A DNA stretch of 43,117 bases from contig JAFGND010000043.1 in assembly GCA_016927185.1 (NCBI GenBank), forward strand, positions 1 to 43,117, read 5' to 3'. Shown here in pieces: positions 32,998-40,963 of the stretch. Both the position numbers and the translations under genes were made by a program. Origin of the DNA: Candidatus Coatesiibacteriota bacterium. Lineage in GTDB: Bacteria > JAFGND01. How positions within the stretch are numbered: position 1 is the stretch's first letter; the number at the start of each line of letters is the position of its first letter. The notes under the pieces are model-generated. The model worked only from the letters and a program-made list of their open reading frames with translations. It was not told the DNA's origin and made no database searches.

Positions 32998-33444
32998 ATG
33001 GAAGACAAAGAAAAACTCATGGGATGCTGCGGACTTTATTGTGGTGATTGCTTTATTTACAAAGGTGAAATTGCTGATCTGGCAAGGGATTTGAGAAAAG
33101 TTTTGAGATCAGAAAGGTTTGAAAAGGTTGCAGAAGCCATTTCAAAGAACCATTTCTTCAAGGTTTTAGAGAAATATGAAGACTGCTATGAAGTACTTGG
33201 AGGGTTGGTAAAATTCCGCTGCAAGAAAGCCTGTGTAAATGGCGGTGGCAATCCTTACTGCCAAATAAGAATATGCTGCACGAAGAAAGGCTTAAAGGGC
33301 TGCTGGGAATGCGACGAGATTGATACCTGCAAGCATCATGATGAATTCATGCAGTCATTTCACAAGAACGCGATGCGTAACAATATAAAGAAGATAAAAA
33401 AAAAGGGATTGAAAGAATTCCTTAGCGGCAAAAGAGAATGGTAG
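32998..33444 (+). CDS. DUF3795 cysteine-rich protein B
   Basis: 148 residues from ATG 32998, which has AAAGGGG 6 bases before it; the longer frame begins at TTG 32983 inside that site. Cysteine pattern GCCGLYCGDCFIYKG, FRCKKACVNGGG, CQIRICCTKKGLKGCWECDEIDTCKHH matches DUF3795, with an extra alpha-helical insertion (ADLARDLRKVLRSERFEKV) compared with protein A. TTGACA at 32949-32954 may be a -35 box. Convergent with the dehydrogenase gene, 6 bases apart. Function unknown. Confidence 0.82.
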   Translation: MEDKEKLMGCCGLYCGDCFIYKGEIADLARDLRKVLRSERFEKVAEAISKNHFFKVLEKYEDCYEVLGGLVKFRCKKACVNGGGNPYCQIRICCTKKGLKGCWECDEIDTCKHHDEFMQSFHKNAMRNNIKKIKKKGLKEFLSGKREW

Positions 33445-33450
33445 ATACTA

Positions 33451-34482
33451 TTAATAACCCTTTTTGAGATCCACTTCATTCAGGAAATGCTTTTCACCTT
33501 TCGCGAAGCGAGAAATATTCTCGAAAACCTCCTGCCATCTATTCAAATCAGAAAAGGGTGAAGCTGCTCTGTGAGGTGAAAGTATTACATTATCAAGCTC
33601 ATGAAATGGAAAGGAATACGGGAGTTTTCTTGCCATTCCATCTGGTGCTGGATTATAATTGTACCATACATCAATAGCAGCGGCTTTTATAATCTTTTCC
33701 TTGAGAGCCTTGTAAAGATCAGCTTCTTTTATGATTTCACCTCTTGCAACATTTACAAGAAGACTTTCAGGACCTAGCAAAGATAATTCCTTGATGGCTA
33801 TAAGTCCTTCAGTTTCATGCGTTTGTGGTATCATGATAATAAGCATGTCAATTTTCTTCAGAAAAATGTCTATATCAGAAACAGAATAAACAGCCTTGCA
33901 AGGCAAATCATTAGTTATCTTGGTTTTAGGAGATCTGCTTAGTATATGAAATTCAGGATCAAATGCTGCAAGAAATGAATGGACTTTTTTCCCGATATGA
34001 CCATAGCCTAGAAGGCCTATCTTGCTGTATTTCAATGGAATGGAAGCCCCCTCTTCATCCCCTGTTCTCCATGAACCGTTTTTCATGTATTGATGGTGCA
34101 GAATGATTTTATTGGTAAGTGTAAGCAATAATGCAACTGTATGCTGTGCAGTGAAATAAGAATTACCGTGCCCATTGACAAGTATAACCTTCCGCTTCTC
34201 ATTGAGTTTACTGAATGTCGAAATCAGATGTTTAATTCCAGCTCCAGGATGAATAAAAAGCGACAATCTGTCTGCATTTTCAAGGAGTTTTTCTGAAGGT
34301 CTCCAGCCAATCATAATATCTGCATTCTTGTAATACTCTGTCATATTCTCATCATCAAGGTTTTCAGGATATACAAGGTTGATTTCCTCAAAATCATTCT
34401 TGAGGCAATTGAATAACATCTTGAGATCATTGCCAGGTTTAAAGAGAAACAGGATATTTATATTGTTCATTGAATCTGCCAT
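33451..34482 (-). CDS. D-isomer-specific 2-hydroxyacid dehydrogenase-like protein
   Basis: 343 residues if started at ATG 34482; an in-frame TTG at 34521 with AAGGA just before it would overlap the upstream TPR gene by 26 bases and cannot be excluded. NAD-binding fold signature IGLLGYGHIGKKV (155-167), catalytic Arg247 in VNVARGE and His304 in SPHRAA. The usual catalytic glutamate after the DVW motif (AIDVWYNYNPAP) is not visible at the expected EP position; some subfamilies share the DVWxNY form. It would reduce a 2-keto acid to a D-hydroxy acid or the reverse, with NAD(P)H. Substrate unknown. Confidence 0.85.
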   Translation of the reverse strand: MADSMNNINILFLFKPGNDLKMLFNCLKNDFEEINLVYPENLDDENMTEYYKNADIMIGWRPSEKLLENADRLSLFIHPGAGIKHLISTFSKLNEKRKVILVNGHGNSYFTAQHTVALLLTLTNKIILHHQYMKNGSWRTGDEEGASIPLKYSKIGLLGYGHIGKKVHSFLAAFDPEFHILSRSPKTKITNDLPCKAVYSVSDIDIFLKKIDMLIIMIPQTHETEGLIAIKELSLLGPESLLVNVARGEIIKEADLYKALKEKIIKAAAIDVWYNYNPAPDGMARKLPYSFPFHELDNVILSPHRAASPFSDLNRWQEVFENISRFAKGEKHFLNEVDLKKGY

Positions 34483-34495
34483 TAAAACATTAAAA

Positions 34496-35293
34496 TCATT
34501 TTTTCCTGTCCCTTGTTTCAAGATTCCTTACTGCAACTTGCTTGCTGTAAATTGCATCTTCGAAACCAGGATTGGCATTAAGGATTACATCATAAAGTTT
34601 TATAGCTTCCTCGAATTGCTCAGTTTCATTAAGTGCGAAGGCTTTATTCATCATTGCATCATAATAATAGGGGTCAATCTGGAGGGCTTTATTGTAGCAT
34701 TTTATTGCTTCCTGGAAATTATTCAGCATGCTATAACTGTAACCAAGGTCTCTCCATGCCAATGCGAGTCCAGGATCAAGATCCAGAGCCTTCTTATAAC
34801 ATCTTATTGCTTCTTCTTCCTCTTCCAGATTGCTATGAGCACTTCCCTTGTTAACCCAAACTACGGCAATTGACTGATCCAGTTCAAGAATTGCATTATA
34901 ACATTCGATTGCTTTCCTGAACCATTTCAAGCTAGCAAGAATACAGCCCTTGTTGTAATAAGCCATGCAGTTCATTACAGAGTCTTTAGTCAGCTCAAGT
35001 GATTTGTCATAACATTCTATTGCTGCTTCATAATTCTGTAGAGCTAGCAAGCTGTTTGCTTTGTTCAGGATTGTGAAAGCATCAGTTGAATTTATTTCCA
35101 GCGCCCTGTTGAAACACTCAATTGCTTCCTCGTCTCTTTCCATTGATGCAAGAGCAAGTCCCTTGTTTGTCCATGCTACAAAGAAAAAGGGATCAGATTC
35201 AAGTGCATTATCATAGCATTTTATTGCTTCCTCTAGTTTGCCTTCGTTTACAAGATTGTAACCCTTATCATTCCATGCTTCTGCAACTGACAT
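34496..35293 (-). CDS. TPR-repeat protein
   Basis: 265 residues made almost entirely of about seven tetratricopeptide repeats with the W/G-Y-A-P spacing: AWNDKGYNLVNEGKLEEAIK, AWTNKGLALASMERDEEAIE, YNKGCILASLKWFRKAIECY, VWVNKGSAHSNLEEEEEAIR, AWRDLGYSYSMLNNFQEAIK, MMNKAFALNETEQFEEAIKL. No signal peptide, so cytoplasmic. TPRs bind other proteins; no partner is evident. Fourteen bases downstream of the barrel gene on the same strand, and overlapping or touching the dehydrogenase start, suggesting one transcript. Confidence 0.92.
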   Translation of the reverse strand: MSVAEAWNDKGYNLVNEGKLEEAIKCYDNALESDPFFFVAWTNKGLALASMERDEEAIECFNRALEINSTDAFTILNKANSLLALQNYEAAIECYDKSLELTKDSVMNCMAYYNKGCILASLKWFRKAIECYNAILELDQSIAVVWVNKGSAHSNLEEEEEAIRCYKKALDLDPGLALAWRDLGYSYSMLNNFQEAIKCYNKALQIDPYYYDAMMNKAFALNETEQFEEAIKLYDVILNANPGFEDAIYSKQVAVRNLETRDRKK

Positions 35294-35307
35294 ATTAATT
35301 CCTTCAA

Positions 35308-36072
35308 TTATAGGGTAAAAGATGAGCTTATAATGAAAAAGCCTCCAGTCATTTCAACCTTCCCATCAGATTCATCAAGATTCCATTCCATCTGGAAATG
35401 CTTGATGCCAATTCCCAGACCGAGATATTCGAAAGAGGGGATAGGTTTTATCAATCCATACATCTCTGCCTGAAGAATGCTCCCCCATTCGGTTTTGAAA
35501 AAAGAACCAACACGGAACTTAGCTTCTGCTATCTTATATTTATAACCTAAATCAAGGAAAATGGTTGGCAGGAGCGAAGATCTTTCATAATCCCTTGATT
35601 CTCCTAATGTCGTATCTTCAATATGCGCCTTGACTTTTCCTTGATTCCCAGTAACACCAAGTCCAGCCTTGAAGCCTTTTATCATTAATGGGAAGAAAGT
35701 ATATCCAAACTGGACAAGATTGAGAGAGAATTCAGAATTGATTGTATCATTTATTTCGTAGGTTTCTCCTTTGAATCTTATCTCTTCATCAAGAACTATC
35801 TGACCTGAATAGGAGAGTGGATAAAATGACAGGTTGAAATCGTGCCTTTTCCAGAGAGTAGTCTTGAGAGAGAATATGGCAGGCTGGAATTTCTCATTAA
35901 TACCTACATCATCAAGAGAAAACTCAGCTCCCTCAACTTCATCCTGATCCACTCTTATCTTTGAAGTAAGATTTGGGCTCCATGGTTCGTAGAAAACACC
36001 TATTTCAACTACTTCTTCAGATCCCTCAAGGCAGAGAAGTGAAGCAAAGATAATTATTAGAATAGTTTTCAA
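35308..36072 (-). CDS. Probable outer-membrane beta-barrel protein
   Basis: 254 residues with signal peptide (MKTILIIIFASLLCLEGS). The rest alternates hydrophobic and polar residues in beta-strand pattern (VVEIGVFYEPWSP, HDFNLSFYPLSYSG, NLVQFGYTFFPLMIKGFKAGLGV, TIFLDLGYKYKIAEAKFRVG, YLGLGIGIKHFQMEW), ending FFIISSSFTL with a terminal hydrophobic residue typical of BAM substrates (terminal Leu instead of Phe). Probably an eight- to ten-strand barrel; pore or adhesin role unknown. Monocistronic start, followed by the TPR gene. Confidence 0.7.
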   Translation of the reverse strand: MKTILIIIFASLLCLEGSEEVVEIGVFYEPWSPNLTSKIRVDQDEVEGAEFSLDDVGINEKFQPAIFSLKTTLWKRHDFNLSFYPLSYSGQIVLDEEIRFKGETYEINDTINSEFSLNLVQFGYTFFPLMIKGFKAGLGVTGNQGKVKAHIEDTTLGESRDYERSSLLPTIFLDLGYKYKIAEAKFRVGSFFKTEWGSILQAEMYGLIKPIPSFEYLGLGIGIKHFQMEWNLDESDGKVEMTGGFFIISSSFTL

Positions 36073-36102
36073 AGCAAGCTCCCTTATTTACCAAACATTT
36101 TT

Positions 36103-36459
36103 TCAAAATGAATGCAACGCTATCCTGTTTCCTTCAGTATCAATTATCACTGCCTTGTATCCATACATGCCTATCTGGTGCTTTTCTGTAATTACTGTAC
36201 AGTTGAATTCCCTTGCTTTCTGCAAGGCATAATCCAGTCTTCCCGTAACATTGAAATACAAAAGCACTCCATCTTTTGAAGATTTCATATTTTTGCATTG
36301 TATAAGGCAGCATACAACTTCGCTCTCTTTGTATTCAACTACAGCCATCTTTTCTTCTTCAATCAGGTTTATCCTGCAGTCAAGAATTTTTTCGTAGAAC
36401 TTGATAGCTCTTTTCAGATCAGCAACAGGCAAATCAAATGCATTAATTATATTAGACAT
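36103..36459 (-). CDS. VOC/glyoxalase-like protein
   Basis: 118 residues from ATG 36459, which follows a GGGAGGGG site; a longer frame begins 27 bases earlier. Typical VOC pattern: NAFDLPVADLKRAIKFYEKIL, then YFNVTGRLDYALQKAREFNC and YGYKAVIIDTEGNRIALHS. Related in layout to glyoxalase/bleomycin resistance proteins. Substrate unknown. Confidence 0.85.
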   Translation of the reverse strand: MSNIINAFDLPVADLKRAIKFYEKILDCRINLIEEEKMAVVEYKESEVVCCLIQCKNMKSSKDGVLLYFNVTGRLDYALQKAREFNCTVITEKHQIGMYGYKAVIIDTEGNRIALHSF

Positions 36460-36655
36460 CACCCCTCCCAATTCACTAGATATCAAATTATGTTCTCTCT
36501 GAAAAGAATTGGAAGGTTTTTTGTCAATTGCTTTTTGGTCAGATCTGCCTGTATTTATTTCTCAAGTATGAAAAGAAATATTTTGACTTTTTTACAGGTT
36601 TTTCTTTTCCTGATTATGTCATGATTTTAAACGGTCTCTGGCAGGTAATCATATA

Positions 36656-37651
36656 ATGAAAGACAAAGAGGAATTCAGCTGGATTGAAATAGCATGTCCT
36701 TGCTGCGGCAGTATTGGGAACTATGAAGTCCTGTTTCATGACAAGAACAGGAGAGAACTTATCCCGATTGAAACTAATTGTGTCAAATGCAAGAATTGCA
36801 CAATGGTCTATCTGACACCAATACCTGAGCCAGACAGTTTCAATAAGTATTATAAAGAGATTTACCTGAAATTCATGAGGGAGGGTGAAGAAGTAGAGAA
36901 GGAAACTTCAAAAAGCATTATCTATAAAGCACTTGAGTGGTTTCTTGGCTTTCAACTGAGAATCTTTCTCTTGATAAAAGGTAGCTGGATAAAAAAGGAA
37001 TTTGTTAAAAAAGAGAAACTGAAGTTCCTTGATATTGGATGCAGTAATGCTATGAAAATAAAGTGGTTAGCGGATTTGAAGTACTGCATTCACGGGATTG
37101 ATGTCAATCCTTCAGGAATAGAGGAAGCAATAAAGAACATTCCAGATGGCGATTTCAGAATTGGTCTTCTTCATGAAGGAAACTTTGAAGACAGTTTTTT
37201 TGATATAGTGCATATGGATAATGTTTTCGAACATATCCATGATCCTGCAAATCTGCTTTCTGAAATCAACAGGATATTAAGGAAGGACGGAAAACTTATA
37301 CTAATAATTCCCTCTTTGAGCACTATTCAGAGACTGTGGGGAAAATATTATACTGTACAATGGATACCATTTCATGTCGCACTTTATACAAGAAAAACCA
37401 TAAGATTATTGCTTGAAAGTAACAATTTCAGGATAAGGAAAATATATAATCAGAGCATTGCATGGTGGGCAATACTTTCATACAGACAGTGGTCTTACAG
37501 AAACAGCAACAAGTATATTGATTGCAAGAAAACAAGCACTACTCTAATTGCAGAGATATTTCTTAATCCTTTCTTTTTCCTTCTCGAAATTCTTGGAAAT
37601 GCTGATTACCTTGTTGTTATTGCAGATAAGAAAACTCCTGAATATCAATAA
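36656..37651 (+). CDS. SAM-dependent methyltransferase with N-terminal zinc-ribbon-like region
   Basis: 331 residues. N-terminus has two CxxC pairs (Cys14/Cys17, Cys45/Cys48) in ACPCCGS and NCVKCKNC, as in a zinc ribbon; FNKYY follows. The Rossmann methyltransferase core is clear: KFLDIGCSNAMK (123-134, motif I), HGIDVNPSGIEEA, FFDIVHMDNVFEHIHDPANLL, LRKDGKLILIIPSL. This arrangement resembles C-methyltransferases of sugar or lipid pathways and uncharacterised relatives with CxxC heads. No ribosome site is obvious, so the start at 36656 is uncertain. The 3' end faces the kinase-like gene with 10 bases between. Confidence 0.82.
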   Translation: MKDKEEFSWIEIACPCCGSIGNYEVLFHDKNRRELIPIETNCVKCKNCTMVYLTPIPEPDSFNKYYKEIYLKFMREGEEVEKETSKSIIYKALEWFLGFQLRIFLLIKGSWIKKEFVKKEKLKFLDIGCSNAMKIKWLADLKYCIHGIDVNPSGIEEAIKNIPDGDFRIGLLHEGNFEDSFFDIVHMDNVFEHIHDPANLLSEINRILRKDGKLILIIPSLSTIQRLWGKYYTVQWIPFHVALYTRKTIRLLLESNNFRIRKIYNQSIAWWAILSYRQWSYRNSNKYIDCKKTSTTLIAEIFLNPFFFLLEILGNADYLVVIADKKTPEYQ

Positions 37652-37661
37652 TCTATCATTC

Positions 37662-38879
37662 TCAGTTTTCAGAAACAAGCTTCTTGAATTCTCCTATGAA
37701 CATGCGCATGTCTTTCAAGAGAATTGCATCAGGTTTGCATCTAAGAACCATCCCGTCAAGATACATCATGCTCTTTATGATGCTGAACATGCCTTGCTCG
37801 AAAACAGCTCCTGAATTCACTGCAAGCTTTATTGTTTCCATCATTTTCTTTGTAAGACTTACTTCAGAAACAGTGCTGTTCTTGAAATCTGAATACAACT
37901 CAATGAATTTCTGTTCGTATTTCTTGAAGGAAGAATCGTCTATCTCTTTTTCTGCCATTTTATTAAGATAATATGCAGAGCCTTCGTAATCATATAGACT
38001 AAGATTATCAAAGAAATTGAAAAGACCATCCTTTATCTTCCTGCTGACATGGCTAATTGCTCCTGAATCAACGAAATATATGTTTCCTTCTGGGTTAAGT
38101 ATTATATTCCCTGGATGAATATCTCCATGGAATGTTCCTGGTCCGAACAAATAAAAACCATGAATGTGGAACAGATCAAGTAGCTTCGAGTAGTCAAGTG
38201 AATGACTATCAATAAGTTCGTCAAATGTATGACCCTCTATCCAGTTTGAAACCAGAATATTCGAATTTGATAGATCCTCGTAATAGACTGGGAAACATAG
38301 CTTTTGCAAATCGTATTTTTCCCTGTTTTCATTGAAAATCTTTTTCAGGATTTCCTGTCCCTTGATTTCATTCATTAAATCAAGCTCTTCAAGTGTATAT
38401 TCCTTGATGTTTTGCAGGATTCCTATAGGATCAAAAACTCCCTTCAGTTTAGGATAAAATACAAGTATGAATCTGAACCATTTCTCCAGGGTTTCTATGT
38501 CTTTAAGAAAATTGTTCCTGAAATCCTTCTTAATCACTTTAATTACAACACGTTGCCCATTTTTGAGCCTTGCCTCATGAACCTGTCCGACAGAGGCAGA
38601 AGCAAAAGGTATCTTGTTGAATTCAGTGAAGTTATCCAGCCATCTGTCATCCGTATAGCTTCTTATAAGCTCCTGTATATTCTCCTGTGGTATAGATGAA
38701 GTGTGTCTGTAAAGCTTTGTCAGATGTGCACATACCTTATCATCAAGAAAGTCTATTCTCAATGCATAATGCTGGGCAATCTTTACTGCAAGAAGTCCTT
38801 TTTTTTCTATCCTTGCAAGATCAGGCAATTTCTTGCCATATATGGTTTTCATTAATCCTATGAATGACAGGAAGTTCAC
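37662..38879 (-). CDS. ABC1/UbiB-like atypical kinase
   Basis: 405 residues; starts GTG 38879, overlapping the TGA of crtI-like as GTGA, with AAGGAGG about 12 bases upstream: translationally coupled. Features of the ABC1/ADCK/UbiB family: KIAQ (33-36, the KxGQ-type motif), Ala/Ser-rich loop FASASVGQVHEA (92-103), Lys114 in VVIKVIKK, catalytic HGDIHPGNI (251-259) with Asp253 and Asn258, and DSG (271-273) at the metal site. The family affects isoprenoid quinone metabolism. Pairing with a carotenoid-desaturase-like enzyme suggests a lipid/isoprenoid task; inferred only. The nucleotide site appears intact. Confidence 0.87.
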   Translation of the reverse strand: MNFLSFIGLMKTIYGKKLPDLARIEKKGLLAVKIAQHYALRIDFLDDKVCAHLTKLYRHTSSIPQENIQELIRSYTDDRWLDNFTEFNKIPFASASVGQVHEARLKNGQRVVIKVIKKDFRNNFLKDIETLEKWFRFILVFYPKLKGVFDPIGILQNIKEYTLEELDLMNEIKGQEILKKIFNENREKYDLQKLCFPVYYEDLSNSNILVSNWIEGHTFDELIDSHSLDYSKLLDLFHIHGFYLFGPGTFHGDIHPGNIILNPEGNIYFVDSGAISHVSRKIKDGLFNFFDNLSLYDYEGSAYYLNKMAEKEIDDSSFKKYEQKFIELYSDFKNSTVSEVSLTKKMMETIKLAVNSGAVFEQGMFSIIKSMMYLDGMVLRCKPDAILLKDMRMFIGEFKKLVSEN

Positions 38880-40366
38880 AGTTCGATACCCTCCTTTTGC
38901 AGTATCAAGCTTGCTGAAATCCTTCCTGATTCATAGATTGTAGGGAGACCGCTGCCAGGATGTGTCCCGCCACCAACTAGATAACAGTTTTTGAATTCCT
39001 CGAACTCGTTATGTGGTCTGTAGTAAAGCATCTGGGATATATTGTGACCCAGATTGAAAGTTGCACCATTATAGACATCCATTTCATTTTCCCAGTCAAA
39101 TGGCGTCATAACCTTTTCTGCTTCAATGTGTTTCTTCAGATCCGTCAATCCAGCCTTTTTTTCCAGTCTGTCAAGTACCAAATCCCTGAATGGACCAGCT
39201 TCCTTTTGCCAGTCGATTTTCGAGAAGTTGTTTGCAACAGGAACAAGCACGTAAATCGTTGATTTGCCTGAAGGTGCGAGTGTATTATCAGTTATTGAAG
39301 CATTCTGAACATAAAACGATGGATCTGAAGACAAAGCAAAGGTTTTTGTAATTTCATCTACATTTTTTCTGTAATCATCAGCAAAGAAAATGTTATGATG
39401 TTGTATATTGTCATAAATCCTGTTCACCCCAAGATAAAGCATGAATGTTGAACAGGAATATTTCTTTTTCTTGAGCATATCATTAGTATATTTCTTTCTG
39501 TTACTTTCACTTACAAGTTTTGTCATCGCATGTCCAAAATCAGCATTTAAAACAACGTAGTCTGCCTTTTCTATATTGCCATTCTCAAGCTCAATCCCGA
39601 TTGCCTTTCCATTTTCTATAATCACCCTCTTCACAGGGGTATTTGTATGGATTTTGCCGTTTTCTTCCAACACAATATCTGCCATAGCCTTGGAAAGTTT
39701 GTTAAGCCCGCCTGTAACATGATAAACTCCACCGCCATGTTCTATGAATGAAAGTATGCTGAAAGTGCCTGGAGCTTCCCATGGTGACATGCCAATGTAT
39801 TTAGCCTGAAATGTGAAAGCGATTTTTAAATCATCTTCCTTGTAGTACTTTCCAAGCACATCAAACAGGCTTTTATGAGCATCAAGATATGGAAGTGACT
39901 TGAAAAATCTTGCTTTCAGGAAATGAGAGAGTTTTCCGTAAGGCACTTGAAGGCAAGGGATTAGCCTGTCATATTTCTTCTGCTCTTTTTTCATGTATTT
40001 CAGATAACCTTCAGTACTTCCCTTGAAGTTTTTTTCAAGATCCTCTAACATCTTGTCTTCATCAGAAGAAGGATATAATGTTCTGTCCTTGAATGCCAGC
40101 TTGTACATCGGGTCTAGATGCGTAAGTGTAACGTATTTATCAAGTTTCCGTCCAGTCAGTTCGAAAATCTCTTCCAGAATGTTTTTCATCAGAAAGAAAG
40201 TGGGACCTATATCAAAAATATAGTCACCCAGTTTGAAAAATGAATTTCTCCCTCCAACTTCCTGTCTTTTCTCATAAACAGTTACGTCTAATCCTTTGTT
40301 AGCCAGTAATATACTACAGGCAAGTCCCCCTGGACCAGCTCCTATCACTATGACTTTCTTTTTCAT
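38876..40366 (-). CDS. Phytoene desaturase (CrtI)-like FAD-dependent oxidoreductase
   Basis: 496 residues. N-terminal dinucleotide site VIVIGAGPGGLACSILLANKG with GAGPGG at 9-14, then VYEKRQEVGGRN and GPTFFLMK; C-terminal FAD motif YLVGGGTHPGSGLPTIYESGRISASLI. This is the CrtI/amine-oxidase type used in carotenoid desaturation, saturation or isomerisation; which reaction cannot be read. No phytoene synthase gene is visible nearby, so the substrate may differ. Middle gene of the operon DUF2141 protein, crtI-like, ABC1-like kinase, with a 21-base gap before and a GTGA overlap after. Confidence 0.87.
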   Translation of the reverse strand: MKKKVIVIGAGPGGLACSILLANKGLDVTVYEKRQEVGGRNSFFKLGDYIFDIGPTFFLMKNILEEIFELTGRKLDKYVTLTHLDPMYKLAFKDRTLYPSSDEDKMLEDLEKNFKGSTEGYLKYMKKEQKKYDRLIPCLQVPYGKLSHFLKARFFKSLPYLDAHKSLFDVLGKYYKEDDLKIAFTFQAKYIGMSPWEAPGTFSILSFIEHGGGVYHVTGGLNKLSKAMADIVLEENGKIHTNTPVKRVIIENGKAIGIELENGNIEKADYVVLNADFGHAMTKLVSESNRKKYTNDMLKKKKYSCSTFMLYLGVNRIYDNIQHHNIFFADDYRKNVDEITKTFALSSDPSFYVQNASITDNTLAPSGKSTIYVLVPVANNFSKIDWQKEAGPFRDLVLDRLEKKAGLTDLKKHIEAEKVMTPFDWENEMDVYNGATFNLGHNISQMLYYRPHNEFEEFKNCYLVGGGTHPGSGLPTIYESGRISASLILQKEGIEL

Positions 40367-40387
40367 TTTAAACTACCTCATTTATCT

Positions 40388-40819
40388 TCAGATTCCATAT
40401 TTCATGGTGATTTTCAAGGTTATTGTTTCTTCAGAATATTTGAAGCTTGCATCCTTGAATTTAGGTGGTCCCATTTTTCCTTTTGCATTATTTGAAGTTC
40501 CATAACCTTCCTTGGGAATTCCTAATGCATTTGTATCCATTTTCTCGTTTGAATTCTCATCGTGAAGTACTGCTATTGCGTAAGTTCCTGCAGGAATGTC
40601 TGTAAAGACAACCTTGCATTTGCCGTTTGAAATGGTTTCTGATTTTGCATCTAGTGCCTTTTTGGGATTGGAAGGGAAACCGTCACTCTTTTCGAAAATT
40701 GTTATTCTTGCATAACCATCGTCATTCCTGAAGCCTGTTATTTCAACCACTATTCCTTCTTCATCCTCTGCACGAAGAATGCAAAGTGATAACAGAATTA
40801 GAAATATGATTTTCTTCAT
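40388..40819 (-). CDS. DUF2141 exported protein
   Basis: 143 residues from ATG 40819 (AAAGGAATAGAG site before it; the longer frame begins 39 bases earlier). Signal peptide KKIIFLILLSLCILRA, then the DUF2141 pattern: VVEITGFRNDDGYARITIFE, CKVVFTDIPAGTYAIAVLHDENSNEKMDTN, GIPKEGYGTSNNAKGKMGPPKFKDASF. This family is exported, of unknown function and often found beside carotenoid genes, which fits the crtI-like gene 21 bases downstream. First gene of that operon. Confidence 0.88.
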   Translation of the reverse strand: MKKIIFLILLSLCILRAEDEEGIVVEITGFRNDDGYARITIFEKSDGFPSNPKKALDAKSETISNGKCKVVFTDIPAGTYAIAVLHDENSNEKMDTNALGIPKEGYGTSNNAKGKMGPPKFKDASFKYSEETITLKITMKYGI

Positions 40820-40963
40820 CTCTATTCCTTTCGGTTTTGAATTATAAATCTTTTTCAAGAAGTGGAAACTGATAAAACAGAATTTTAGTCAATAACAAAC
40901 TTCTGTTTCAAGGAAGTTTTCAAGTTGGAAAGCAGTTGATTACCTTGGAAATAGAATCAACCG

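Noticed and set aside
34379-34873. 164-codon plus-strand frame opposite the dehydrogenase and TPR genes
   Set aside because: Antisense shadow of two well-supported genes, without a ribosome site.
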